Positions 10,532 to 18,975 of a stretch of 64,000 nucleotides of DNA are shown piece after piece. Position 1 is the first letter of the stretch, and the number at the start of each line of letters is the position of its first letter. The notes under the pieces were generated by a model. It was not told the DNA's origin, ran no database searches, and saw only the letters and a program-made list of their open reading frames with translations. Source of the DNA: Collimonas sp. OK607 (GTDB lineage: Bacteria; Pseudomonadota; Gammaproteobacteria; Burkholderiales; Burkholderiaceae_D); NCBI RefSeq assembly GCF_900111995.1, contig NZ_FOKF01000002.1:248001-312000 (forward strand). Reading direction: 5' to 3'. Both the position numbers and the translations under genes were made by a program.

Positions 10532-10553
10532 CACTCACTGGTCACTCACTGGT
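10532..10553 (+). repeat. Tandem 11-bp duplication before pstB
   Basis: cactcactggt occurs twice in a row, directly ahead of the pstB start, where a ribosome-binding site would be expected. No AGGAG-like sequence is seen there. Confidence 0.75.
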
Positions 10554-10560
10554 CAATAAC

Positions 10561-11379
10561 ATGCAAACTTCTACCAAATTGAATCATCTCGATATGCAGT
10601 CGATGCACCCGATGCATTCGACCAAGCCGCCAACCATAGAAATCTCGCAACTGGATTTTTTCTACGGTAATTTCCAGGGCTTGAAGAATATCAACCTGCA
10701 TATCAATGAAAAGAAAGTGACCGCGTTCATCGGGCCGTCCGGTTGCGGAAAATCGACCTTGCTGCGCACCTTGAACCGGATGTACGACTTGTATCCGGGG
10801 CAACGCGCAGAGGGCAAGATCATGTACGCGGGCCGCAACATCCTGGAAGCAGGGCAGGATCTGAACATGCTGCGTGCCAAGGTTGGCATGGTGTTCCAGA
10901 AGCCGACGCCGTTTCCGATGTCGATTTACGACAACATCGCTTTCGGGATCCGCCTGTACGAAAACCTGCCTAAGGGCGAAATGGACGAGCGCGTCGAATG
11001 GGCGTTGTCGAAAGCTGCCTTGTGGGGCGAAGTCAAAGACAAGCTGAACAAGAGCGGCCTGAGCTTGTCCGGCGGACAGCAACAACGTTTGTGCATCGCG
11101 CGCAGCGTTGCGGTACGCCCCGATGTCTTGCTGCTGGACGAGCCGACCTCGGCGCTGGATCCGATTTCGACCGCCAAGGTGGAAGAGCTGATCAGCGAAC
11201 TGAAGCAGGATTACACCATCGCCATCGTTACGCACAACATGCAACAGGCAGCGCGTTGTTCCGATTACACCGCTTACATGTATCTGGGCGAGCTGGTGGA
11301 ATTCGGCGAGACCGATCAGATTTTCATGAACCCGGCGCGTAAGGAAACCCAGGATTACATCACTGGCCGCTTCGGTTGA
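10561..11379 (+). CDS. pstB: Phosphate ABC transporter ATPase
   Basis: 272 aa. It powers phosphate import through PstCA. Walker A is [13 protein letters not shown], the ABC signature [14 protein letters not shown], and Walker [14 protein letters not shown], followed by the switch His in [12 protein letters not shown]. The conserved core begins at [21 protein letters not shown], so the first 25 residues are variable and Met-rich; starts further inside are possible. The start lacks an obvious ribosome-binding site and is preceded by a tandem 11-bp repeat. Confidence 0.97.
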   Translation: MQTSTKLNHLDMQSMHPMHSTKPPTIEISQLDFFYGNFQGLKNINLHINEKKVTAFIGPSGCGKSTLLRTLNRMYDLYPGQRAEGKIMYAGRNILEAGQDLNMLRAKVGMVFQKPTPFPMSIYDNIAFGIRLYENLPKGEMDERVEWALSKAALWGEVKDKLNKSGLSLSGGQQQRLCIARSVAVRPDVLLLDEPTSALDPISTAKVEELISELKQDYTIAIVTHNMQQAARCSDYTAYMYLGELVEFGETDQIFMNPARKETQDYITGRFG

Positions 11380-11485
11380 ACGCAAATTTCTTAATGAAAT
11401 TGCTGAAAATCATAGGCTGAAATAGATAAGCTGCAATAAATCAGCTGAAATACACACTGAATAGCAAAGAACAGAAAGAAATCAG

Positions 11486-12190
11486 ATGACCGGCGAACAT
11501 TCTTCGAAGCAGTACGACACCGATTTGGAAACCATCCGTTCCAAAGTGTTGCTCATGGGCGGACTGGTTGAGCGCCAGTTCCAGGAAGCGCTTAACGTTT
11601 TTCGCACCGGCAACCTGGATGCCGCGGAAAGAGTCATCAAGGATGACGATCAGGTCAACCGCCTGGAAGTCGAACTGGACGATGCCTGCAGCCATCTGAT
11701 CGTGCGCCGCCAGCCGACCGCCAACGATTTGCGTACCGTGATGGCGACCATCAAGGTGATTACCGATCTCGAGCGCATCGGCGACGAAGCAGCGAAAATC
11801 GCACGCACGGCAATTCACCTGCACAAGCGCGGCGCCGGCACCATCGACCACACGGAAACCGTGCGCGTCATCGGTAGCGGCGCAGCCGACATGCTGCACG
11901 ACGCGCTGGATGCTCTGGCGCGCCTGGACGAGAAACAGGCCACCAGGTTGATCGCCCAAGACGCGGTGATCGATCGCGATTTCCGTTCAATCATGCGTAA
12001 CCTGATCACCTTCATGATGGAAGACCCGCGCACGATTTCGGCTTCGATGGATACCTTATGGGTGGCCAAGGCGATCGAACGTATCGGCGACCACGCCAAG
12101 AACATCGCCGAGTACGTGATTTACATCGTCGAGGGCAAGGATATCCGTCATACCGATTACGCTGCCAATCAACTCGGTGATGATGCGTAA
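11486..12190 (+). CDS. phoU: Phosphate signalling protein PhoU
   Basis: 234 aa, two PhoU helical-bundle repeats. The conserved metal-binding motifs are VITDLERIGDEAAKIA in the first half and AKAIERIGDHAKNIAE in the second. PhoU passes the state of PstSCAB to PhoR so that the kinase is off when phosphate is plentiful. It lies between pstB (106 bp) and phoB (53 bp). With two PhoR paralogues in this window, which one it talks to is an open question; the operon suggests the neighbouring one. Confidence 0.97.
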   Translation: MTGEHSSKQYDTDLETIRSKVLLMGGLVERQFQEALNVFRTGNLDAAERVIKDDDQVNRLEVELDDACSHLIVRRQPTANDLRTVMATIKVITDLERIGDEAAKIARTAIHLHKRGAGTIDHTETVRVIGSGAADMLHDALDALARLDEKQATRLIAQDAVIDRDFRSIMRNLITFMMEDPRTISASMDTLWVAKAIERIGDHAKNIAEYVIYIVEGKDIRHTDYAANQLGDDA

Positions 12191-12243
12191 TCGATGCTCA
12201 ATTGATGCGAAATCGAAACGTAACATTAACCTTGTCTTAAAAA

Positions 12244-12933
12244 ATGGCTGCCGATAAAACATCCGTCCTGATTATCGAAGATGAGCCGGCAATTGCCGAA
12301 CTGATTGGTTTCACGATCAAGGAAGCCGGCTGGAGTCCATCCATCGTCCATACCGCAGCCGAAGGCTGGGAGTTCGTCCAGCGCCGCATGCCGCATCTGG
12401 TGCTGCTGGACTGGATGCTGCCGGACCAGAGCGGCCTGCGCTTGCTGTCGCAAATGCGTGCCGATCGTCAGCTGCAGTCGATGCTGATCATGATGCTGAC
12501 TGCAAAAAGCATGGAAGAGGACAAGATCTCGGGTCTTGATAACGGCGCCGACGACTACATGACCAAGCCGTTTTCGCCGCGTGAACTGACCTCGCGCGTC
12601 AAGGCTTTATTGCGGCGCAAAGGCGCGGATGAAGTCCCTGGCATGATGTCGGCCGGTTCGGTGTCGCTCGACCCGGCCAGCTGCTCGGTATGCCTGGAGA
12701 ACCAGAAGATCGATATCGGCCACGCCGAATATCGTTTGCTGAAATTTTTCATGGCCAATCCGGACCGGGTCTTCTCGCGCAGCCAGTTGCTGGACAAGGT
12801 GTGGGGTGACCACGTGGTCATCGAAGAGCGCACCGTGGATGTCCATGTACTGCGCTTGCGCAAGGCGCTGCGGGAATCGGAGCACCTGATCCGTACCGTG
12901 CGTAGCGTCGGCTACATGCTTTCGGCAAAATAG
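12244..12933 (+). CDS. phoB: Phosphate regulon response regulator PhoB (copy 1, pst operon)
   Basis: 229 aa OmpR/PhoB-type regulator. The receiver domain (residues 8-120) has acidic pocket EDE, phospho-acceptor Asp in LVLLDWMLPDQSG, and the switch Lys in MTKPFSP. The winged-helix DNA-binding domain carries FSRSQLLDKVWGDHVVIEERTVDVHVLRLRKAL, the PhoB recognition-helix region. It lies in the pst operon. A second, clearly related gene is at 29310-30008. The predicted Pho boxes before pstS and ppk are its expected targets. No strong ribosome site precedes the ATG. Confidence 0.95.
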   Translation: MAADKTSVLIIEDEPAIAELIGFTIKEAGWSPSIVHTAAEGWEFVQRRMPHLVLLDWMLPDQSGLRLLSQMRADRQLQSMLIMMLTAKSMEEDKISGLDNGADDYMTKPFSPRELTSRVKALLRRKGADEVPGMMSAGSVSLDPASCSVCLENQKIDIGHAEYRLLKFFMANPDRVFSRSQLLDKVWGDHVVIEERTVDVHVLRLRKALRESEHLIRTVRSVGYMLSAK

Positions 12934-12953
12934 TACAATAATTTCAAGCCCGA

Positions 12954-12976
12954 AGCCCCGGCGGCCAGCCGGGGCT
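12954..12976 (+). repeat. phoB-phoR intergenic hairpin
   Basis: Perfect 9-bp G/C-rich stem agccccggc / gccggggct with a 5-nt loop in the 83-bp gap between phoB and phoR of copy 1. No T-run follows. It may reduce phoR expression or stabilise the upstream message. The second phoBR pair has no gap at all. Confidence 0.65.
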
Positions 12977-13016
12977 CGCAGCTATGAACATTGCCTCCCT
13001 CGCAAAATAGTGATTT

Positions 13017-14321
13017 ATGAATCCACAGATGTTGTTCTGGATCCCGGCAATGCTGCGGATCTTGCTGATCTTTGTCATCTCCGGCGTAGTCTGGGGCTTG
13101 TTTGGCGCTGTGCCCGGCCTGGTGCTGGGCTTGGTCTTGATGTCGATTGCGGTGGTGGTGCAACTGCACTACCTGTTTCGGCTGAGCGGCTGGCTTGACA
13201 ATCCGCGCAGCGAAAAACTACCGGATGGCTGGGGTGCGTGGACCGATATTTTTTCGCGCCTGTACCGTTTGCGGCGCGACGATGAAAAACATCAGACTGA
13301 ACTGAGCGAATGGCTGGCGCGCTTTCGCCAGGCCATGCATTTATTGCCGGACGGGGTGGTCATCATGGATGACGTCTTGTTCCTCGAATGGTGCAATCCG
13401 GCCGCCGAGCGGCATCTGGGCCTGCAGCACGGGCGCGATAAGGGAATGCGGGTCACCAATCTGATCCGTACCCCGGATTTCATCGATTACATCATCCTCG
13501 GCCGCTATGATCAGCCGCTGACATTGAGCTTGCGCGAGCGTAAGCTTATCGTGCAGATCATCCCGTTTGAAAATCGGCGTCAGATCCTGGTGACCCACGA
13601 CGCTACCGAATCCGAAAGAATCGACATGATGCGGCGTGACTTCATCGCTAATGCCTCGCACGAACTGCGCACGCCATTGACGGTGATTAACGGCTTTCTG
13701 GAAATCGCGCAGGCACAGCCGGATCTTGATCAGAAGACCCGTGCTGCCCATTTGCAGTTGATGACGGAGCAGGGCCATCGCATGCAAAACCTGATCGGCG
13801 ACATGCTTACCTTGACGCGCCTGGAATCGGTCGATTATCCCTTGCGTCCCGAGCCGGTAGATATGCAAGCCATGCTGCAAAGCTTGTTGCTGGAAGCTGA
13901 AGTACTGTCTGCGGGAAAACATACGTTTTCCCTTGCGGTCGACGGGCCCGATGTCACCGGTAGCAAGGACGAACTGCGCAGCGCATTCAGCAACCTGATT
14001 TCCAATGCCGTTCGTTATACGCCGGCGGATGGAAAAATCCAGATCATTTGGCAAAAAGGAAAATTGGGGCCCCAGCTGGTGGTCAAGGATTCCGGCATCG
14101 GTATCAGCGGCGAACATATCTCGCGGCTGACCGAACGGTTTTACCGGGTCGACAAGAGTCGCTCACGAGAAACCCAGGGTACCGGTCTCGGCCTGGCCAT
14201 CGTCAAACACGTATTGTTGCGCCACCACGGCACGCTTGGGGTTGAGTCGCGGCCGGGCGAGGGGAGTGTGTTTACCGTCAACTTGCCTGCAACCTCAGTG
14301 GTTGCTACAGCGAAAGCTTGA
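13017..14321 (+). CDS. phoR: Phosphate regulon sensor kinase PhoR (copy 1)
   Basis: 434 aa. Two N-terminal transmembrane helices (about residues 10-55) with almost no periplasmic loop, as in PhoR. A PAS domain follows (residues ~95-200, LPDGVVIMDDVLFLEWCNPAAERHLGL). The HisKA box FIANASHELRTPLTVINGFLE holds the phosphorylated His. The ATPase domain shows the N box (LISNAVRYT), DSGIGI and GTGLGLAIVKHVL. PhoR phosphorylates PhoB when phosphate is low and is inhibited through PhoU-Pst. The layout and many blocks are shared with the second copy at 30005-31324. Confidence 0.95.
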   Translation: MNPQMLFWIPAMLRILLIFVISGVVWGLFGAVPGLVLGLVLMSIAVVVQLHYLFRLSGWLDNPRSEKLPDGWGAWTDIFSRLYRLRRDDEKHQTELSEWLARFRQAMHLLPDGVVIMDDVLFLEWCNPAAERHLGLQHGRDKGMRVTNLIRTPDFIDYIILGRYDQPLTLSLRERKLIVQIIPFENRRQILVTHDATESERIDMMRRDFIANASHELRTPLTVINGFLEIAQAQPDLDQKTRAAHLQLMTEQGHRMQNLIGDMLTLTRLESVDYPLRPEPVDMQAMLQSLLLEAEVLSAGKHTFSLAVDGPDVTGSKDELRSAFSNLISNAVRYTPADGKIQIIWQKGKLGPQLVVKDSGIGISGEHISRLTERFYRVDKSRSRETQGTGLGLAIVKHVLLRHHGTLGVESRPGEGSVFTVNLPATSVVATAKA

Positions 14322-14490
14322 AAATGGCGGGCAGACTGAGGGTTACCCGGGCCGGCTGAAGTCTTCAACATCAGCTACAATTCTGCTGCGACATGCGGAA
14401 GACCCGTGTCGCCTGCCGCGATCGTTGTCGATGATTGACAGCGCTCGCGTTTCTTATTCAAGCCCTTCCATCCAAGCCCCCTCCATTGTC

Positions 14491-15420
14491 ATGTCCTTTT
14501 CGCGCTTACTGCCTACTCGTACACTTAGTCTCGTTCTATGCGCTCTGCTTGCCGCTTGCGGCAGCAATCCAATTGCGCCGCAGATACCGCCAGTGGCAGT
14601 GGTTCCCGCTGTGCAGCCAAAAGTCGCCAAACCGATCAAGATCGGTCTGGCACTGGGCGGCGGCGCGGCCCGAGGTTTCGCCCATATCGGCGTGATCAAA
14701 GCGCTGGAATCGCAAGGGATCGTGCCGGATATCGTGGTTGGCACCAGCGCGGGTAGTGTGGTCGGTGCCATGTATGCTGCCGGCAATAACGGCTTTGCGC
14801 TGCAAAAGATCGCGCTGCAAATGGATGAGGCCGCTATTTCGGATTGGTCGGTGCCGTTCTTTGCCAAGGTCAGCGGCGTGTTGAAGGGCGAGGCGATCCA
14901 GAACTACGTCAACAAGACCGTTCACAATGTGCCGATTGAGAAACTGAAAATCCCGTTTGGTGCGGTTGCCACTGATTTGCATAGCGGCGTCCCCATTCTG
15001 TTCCGTCGCGGTAACACTGGTTTAGCGGTGCGGGCGTCTTCGGCTGTGCCGGGTGTTTTCCAGTCGGTGAATATCGGCGGTCGCCTGTATGTTGATGGGG
15101 GCCTGGTGTCGCCGGTGCCGGTGCGTTTTGCGCATGAAATGGGGGCGGATTTTGTGATTGCCGTGAATATTTCCGCTTCGCCGGAAGCTCAAGCTGCGTC
15201 AAGCTCGGTCGACGTATTGCTGCAAACCTTTGCCATCATGGGGCAAACTATTAACAGCTATGAGTTGAAAGACGCAGATATTGTCATCCGGCCTGAATTG
15301 GGGGCGATGAAGGGTAACGATTTTGCCGCGCGTAATACCGCGATCCTGGCTGGTGAGCAGGCAGCAATGGCACAGATGGCGATCATCAAGAAGAAATTGA
15401 AGGAAAAGCGGGAGGAGTAA
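14491..15420 (+). CDS. Patatin-like phospholipase, lipoprotein
   Basis: About 309 aa from the ATG at 14491, chosen because it gives a clean lipoprotein signal peptide ending in the lipobox LLAACG; an ATG at 14431 would add 20 residues. The patatin domain has the oxyanion loop GLALGGGAARGFAHIG, the nucleophile elbow GTSAGS and the catalytic Asp in VDGGL. This resembles the RssA/NTE family of esterases, which cleave acyl lipids. The lipid anchor would tether it to the inner or outer membrane. It follows phoR on the same strand after 169 bp, so it may or may not be part of the pho operon. Confidence 0.88.
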   Translation: MSFSRLLPTRTLSLVLCALLAACGSNPIAPQIPPVAVVPAVQPKVAKPIKIGLALGGGAARGFAHIGVIKALESQGIVPDIVVGTSAGSVVGAMYAAGNNGFALQKIALQMDEAAISDWSVPFFAKVSGVLKGEAIQNYVNKTVHNVPIEKLKIPFGAVATDLHSGVPILFRRGNTGLAVRASSAVPGVFQSVNIGGRLYVDGGLVSPVPVRFAHEMGADFVIAVNISASPEAQAASSSVDVLLQTFAIMGQTINSYELKDADIVIRPELGAMKGNDFAARNTAILAGEQAAMAQMAIIKKKLKEKREE

Positions 15421-15517
15421 AGGTTGCTCAAAACGGCTGCTTAAAACGACCTGTCGTTTGCTGTTGCTGCTTCCGGAGTATTCCCGCAGAGTGGCTAGCC
15501 ATGCTTACGCGCGACTT

Positions 15518-15856
15518 CTAGTGGGAGGTCTGTGGCAGATTTGCCGGCAGCTGTATCACTATCGGCTGTTGCGGTCCGGTTTTGAGGGCATTGCTCATTG
15601 CCAGGAAAAGGCCGCCGAACCCCATGAACAAGCCGATAACGGTTGCCCGCATCCATTTGTGCGTTTCGCCTACAATCTTGTGGATTTCGCTCTTGAGTGC
15701 TTGCATGTCCTCCCGTGTCGCCAAGGTAGGCAAGATTGCGTCGAATCTGGCTTCCAGCGCAGTCAGGCGATCCATGCCGTGATCATTTAATGATCTTCTA
15801 TGTTTATCAGCACGCGCTTGTGGTTTGTTAAATTGTGAAAGCCTTGGGTTCATCAT
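15518..15856 (-). CDS. Small membrane protein of unknown function
   Basis: 112 aa from tandem ATGs at 15856, preceded by an AAGGGA at about 10-nt spacing; an ATG at 15775 would give 85 aa. The middle part (MDRLTALEARFDAILPTLATREDMQALKSEIHKIVGETHKW) looks like a short coiled coil. It is followed by one hydrophobic segment (TVIGLFMGFGGLFLAMSNAL) and a polar, Gln/Pro-rich tail. The layout resembles short coiled-coil membrane proteins found in phages and genomes. I do not recognise a function. It stands alone between the patatin gene and the NlpC/P60 gene. Confidence 0.6.
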   Translation of the reverse strand: MMNPRLSQFNKPQARADKHRRSLNDHGMDRLTALEARFDAILPTLATREDMQALKSEIHKIVGETHKWMRATVIGLFMGFGGLFLAMSNALKTGPQQPIVIQLPANLPQTSH

Positions 15857-16050
15857 CTGAGAAACATCCCTTACCTATGAAAACGCCGCCCTGCAAAAAT
15901 TCTTGCGGAGCGCTGTGTTTCTCATAATATCGCTGTGCGGGACCTGGGATCTCGATAATGGGCCATTTTAGGTGGATTGCTGATGTAGGAAAGCGAAGCA
16001 TCTACCATGCAAGGGGGGGGCTTGCGAACTGGCAGCGGCGGCAACGTCGA

Positions 16051-16641
16051 TTATTGATGGCTGTAGTTGTCCGGTTCCGGATCATTGATGCGGCGTGCAC
16101 CATTAAAGCGCGATTTCCAGTAAGCCAGATCCATGCTTTCGATACGCACCTTGCCGCCGGTGGATGGGGCATGGATGAATTTATTGTCACCCAGGTAAAT
16201 ACCCACGTGCGAGAAGCTGCGGCGCAGCGTGTTATAGAACACAAGGTCACCCGGCTTCAAATCCTGCTTGTCGACCTTTTCGCCGCTGCGGCTCAATTCC
16301 GCGGCAGTGCGCGGAACGTTGACGCCCCACGCATCCTTGAAAACATAGCGTACCAAACCGCTGCAATCCAAACCGTTTTCCGGACTATTGCCACCATATT
16401 TATAGTGAATGCCGATCATGCCCATCGCGCTAACAGCCAGGTCCGACGCCCGGTCGGTAAATTGCTGGAGCTTGGTGCGGGTGCTGCTTGCTTGCGGCCG
16501 CGGATCGATATCGGTGATATCGGAAGCGCGCGCCGGGGTACACAGCAACAGCGTGGCGATCAGCGCGCAGGCGAGTGCAAATGTCTGGAATAAGGGGAAG
16601 GCTTCTTTAATCGACATCGTTATGGATGGGCTCTGGAACAT
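16051..16641 (-). CDS. NlpC/P60 family peptidoglycan endopeptidase
   Basis: 196 aa, or 188 aa if the in-frame ATG at 16617 is used. A signal peptide (hydrophobic FALACALIATLLLC, then ARA/SD) exports it to the periplasm. The NlpC/P60 domain spans residues ~65-180: catalytic Cys in GLDCSGLVRYVF, His in SHVGIYLG and the third polar residue, His, in FIHAPS. The family cuts D-Glu-diaminopimelate bonds in peptidoglycan stem peptides. It is a single gene, transcribed divergently from the GlcG-like gene. The 194 bp downstream of it hold nothing I can name. Confidence 0.92.
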   Translation of the reverse strand: MFQSPSITMSIKEAFPLFQTFALACALIATLLLCTPARASDITDIDPRPQASSTRTKLQQFTDRASDLAVSAMGMIGIHYKYGGNSPENGLDCSGLVRYVFKDAWGVNVPRTAAELSRSGEKVDKQDLKPGDLVFYNTLRRSFSHVGIYLGDNKFIHAPSTGGKVRIESMDLAYWKSRFNGARRINDPEPDNYSHQ

Positions 16642-16845
16642 TACGATCGCACGAATGTAAGTGAATAAGAGGTACCTGTCAAATTTGGCAGGCGACTGGG
16701 TAGCACTGTATCATGTCATTGTGATAATTTAAGTCCGATAAATCCTTAAAACCACAGGAATTTTCCTGCGTTTGGGATTTCTGTAAAGCAAATATCAGGC
16801 CAGAATATTTGATCGGAGTGCCAGGTCAAAATATTCCGCCAGAAA

Positions 16846-16866
16846 TAATCTGGCGGCAAAACGGTC
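16846..16866 (+). repeat. 8-bp inverted repeat upstream of the GlcG-like gene
   Basis: ccgccaga / tctggcgg with a 5-nt spacer, 62 bp before the start of the GlcG-like gene. It could be an operator or a leader hairpin. A second near-palindrome, ctgtcaaatttggcag, lies at about 16676 in the same intergenic region, which has no other gene. Confidence 0.5.
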
Positions 16867-16928
16867 GATGCAGATGCCTATTGCAGAGCACTAAAGTACA
16901 ATATTCAGTTATTTCACAAGGAGCAAAA

Positions 16929-17336
16929 ATGAAATCGAAACAAGTTTTGACACTCGACGATGTAAAGAAAATTGCGGCAGCTGCTGAGGCGGAGGCGGTC
17001 AAGAACCGTTGGGCGGTCACAATTTCGATCGTTGATGATGGCGGTCACCTGCTGTGGTTGCAGCGCATGGACGGCTGTGCGCCAATCTCGGCCCATATCG
17101 CCCCGGCCAAGGCCAAGACAGCGGCCCTGGGGCAGCGCGAATCGAAGATTTACGAAGACATGATCAACAATGGTCGTTTTTCGTTCATTACCGCACCAAA
17201 CCTGGAAGGCCTGCTGGAAGGCGGCGTGCCGATCCTGGTTGGTGGCGAGTATCTCGGTGCAGTTGGCGTTTCCGGCGTGAAGTCGAGCGAAGACGTGCAA
17301 ATCGCCAAGGCAGGTATTGCTGCCCTGGGCGTTTAA
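16929..17336 (+). CDS. GlcG/HbpS family protein
   Basis: 135 aa from the ATG at 16929, preceded by a strong AAGGAG; a longer in-frame extension upstream is rejected. The whole protein is one GlcG/HbpS (DUF336) domain: LTLDDVKKIAAAAEAEA, SIVDDGGHLLWLQRMDG, AKAKTAALGQRES and GGVPILVGGEYLGAVGVSG. Some members bind haem or cobalamin-related ligands, and others sit with glycolate or diol degradation genes. Nothing in the neighbourhood points to a substrate here. It is a single gene followed by a strong hairpin. Confidence 0.88.
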   Translation: MKSKQVLTLDDVKKIAAAAEAEAVKNRWAVTISIVDDGGHLLWLQRMDGCAPISAHIAPAKAKTAALGQRESKIYEDMINNGRFSFITAPNLEGLLEGGVPILVGGEYLGAVGVSGVKSSEDVQIAKAGIAALGV

Positions 17337-17419
17337 GTCGGATTGTAGAAAATACGGTTGGCCGCGCTGGCGGGCGCAGATCGGCGATGGCTGCCGTGTT
17401 TTTCGAGCAAGGATTAAGG

Positions 17420-17455
17420 CAGCTTGCAGGTTCGGCATGCCGAACTGGCAAGCTG
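17420..17455 (+). terminator. Long hairpin after the GlcG-like gene
   Basis: cagcttgc and gttcggc on the left pair with gccgaac and gcaagctg on the right, interrupted only by a 2-nt mismatch and a tiny loop. It lies 84 bp after the stop. No T-run follows, so it may be a rho-dependent end, a 3' stabiliser or a palindromic repeat. The stretch from here to the carA promoter holds no gene. Confidence 0.5.
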
Positions 17456-17612
17456 ACCATTATTGGCAGTTATATTGGCAATTGAGATGCTAGCCAGTAC
17501 GTTGCTTGTCAGTATTGTTATCAATTAAGTCATGGTTGTTGATTTTTCACAATTTTCCATAATTATTTCGTAATTATTTATACAAAAACCCCCAGCTTGG
17601 CGTCTGACCAGA

Positions 17613-17641
17613 TTGCCGGGCAAGGTGTTGTCGGCTATAAT
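17613..17641 (+). promoter_or_regulatory. Predicted sigma70 promoter of carAB
   Basis: TTGCCG (17613-17618), a 17-bp spacer and a perfect TATAAT (17636-17641), 155 bp before the carA start codon. Transcription should begin at about 17648. Confidence 0.7.
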
Positions 17642-17716
17642 TGCAGGGTTTAGCCCAATTTACTCCGCCGTAGCGCATACCACCATCCATCTCGTCCCAA
17701 AAAGACTATTTAAAGC

Positions 17717-17760
17717 CGCCAAACCGTAACTGTTTGGGGTTTCATAGCGGTCGTTTGGCG
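17717..17760 (+). promoter_or_regulatory. carA leader with mutually exclusive hairpins
   Basis: The segment cgccaaac (17717-17724) can pair with gtttggcg (17753-17760). Its ccaaac part can instead pair with gtttgg at 17732-17737, giving a smaller hairpin. The two structures exclude each other, as in leader-based control. They lie between the promoter and the carA start. Function is inferred only from the pairing. Confidence 0.4.
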
Positions 17761-17796
17761 CAGCGCAGCGGCGGTAACAACATCAGGAGTTACCCC

Positions 17797-18975
17797 TTGC
17801 AGCCATTTTTTTCTGGCCTCACCGTACCGGCCATCCTCGCGCTAGCAGATGGGACGATTTTCAAAGGTATTTCAATTGGCGCCGTTGGTCATACGACTGG
17901 CGAAGTCGTATTCAATACCGCCATGACCGGCTACCAGGAAATCCTCACAGATCCTAGCTATAGCCGCCAGATCGTCACTCTCACTTATCCGCATATTGGC
18001 AATACCGGCGTCAATAAAGAGGATGTCGAATCCTCCCAAATTCACGCCGCCGGCCTGATCATTCGTGATCTGCCGCGCCTGGTATCGAATTTCCGTTCCA
18101 CCCAAACGCTCGATGCGTACCTGCAAGAGTCGAATATCGTTGCCATCGCCGGCATCGATACGCGCAAGCTGACACGCATTTTGCGCGAAAAAGGTGCGCA
18201 GGGCGGCGCCATCGTCGCCGGCGAGTCTGACATCGCTGCCGCTACCGCAAAAGCGCTGGAACTGGCGCGCGGTTTCCCCGGCCTGGCCGGCATGGACCTG
18301 GCCAAAGTGGTGTCGACCACCAAGGCTTACAGCTGGAGCGAGACGGAATGGCGTCTCGGCCGCGGTTACGATCAGCAAATTACACCTAAGTATCATGTGG
18401 TGGCGTTTGACTACGGCGTCAAATTCAACATCCTGCGCATGCTGGCGCAACGCGGCTGCAAGATTACCGTATTGCCGGCGCAAGCTACTGCTGCCGATGC
18501 ACTGGCACTCAATCCGGACGGTATTTTCCTGTCCAACGGTCCTGGCGATCCGGAGCCGTGCGATTACGCGGTTGCCGCCGTCAAGGAACTGATCGAGCGC
18601 GGGATTCCGACTTTCGGCATCTGCCTCGGCCATCAGATCATGGCGCTGGCATCCGGCGCCAAGACGCTCAAGATGAAGTTCGGCCACCATGGCGCCAATC
18701 ATCCGGTGCAAGACCTGGATAGCAAGCAAGTGCTGATCACATCGCAAAACCACGGTTTTGCAGTAGACGGCGCAACCCTGCCGGCCAATTGCCGCGTGAC
18801 GCACGTTTCGCTGTTCGACGGTTCGCTGCAGGGCTTCGCCCGCACCGACAAGCCGGCATTCTGCTTCCAGGGCCACCCGGAAGCATCGCCTGGCCCGCAT
18901 GACATCGCCCCTTTGTTCGATCGTTTCATTCAGCTGATGAGTCAAACGATGTTGGAGAAAAATAAAAATGCCTAA
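17797..18975 (+). CDS. carA: Carbamoyl-phosphate synthase, small (glutaminase) subunit
   Basis: 392 aa when started at TTG 17797, which follows AGGAG at 7 nt and gives the N-terminus expected from relatives ([19 protein letters not shown]). The frame stays open further upstream but that part is not conserved. The N-terminal CPSase domain is followed by a class I glutamine amidotransferase domain with the nucleophile Cys in [13 protein letters not shown] and His in [13 protein letters not shown]. It frees ammonia from glutamine for CarB, feeding pyrimidine and arginine synthesis. Its last codons overlap carB by 8 bp. Confidence 0.97.
   Translation: MQPFFSGLTVPAILALADGTIFKGISIGAVGHTTGEVVFNTAMTGYQEILTDPSYSRQIVTLTYPHIGNTGVNKEDVESSQIHAAGLIIRDLPRLVSNFRSTQTLDAYLQESNIVAIAGIDTRKLTRILREKGAQGGAIVAGESDIAAATAKALELARGFPGLAGMDLAKVVSTTKAYSWSETEWRLGRGYDQQITPKYHVVAFDYGVKFNILRMLAQRGCKITVLPAQATAADALALNPDGIFLSNGPGDPEPCDYAVAAVKELIERGIPTFGICLGHQIMALASGAKTLKMKFGHHGANHPVQDLDSKQVLITSQNHGFAVDGATLPANCRVTHVSLFDGSLQGFARTDKPAFCFQGHPEASPGPHDIAPLFDRFIQLMSQTMLEKNKNA

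Noticed and set aside
16708-16726. CTGTATCATGTCATTG, resembling a Pho box
   Set aside because: Only the second 7-mer is close and the spacing is wrong; neighbouring genes have no phosphate role.
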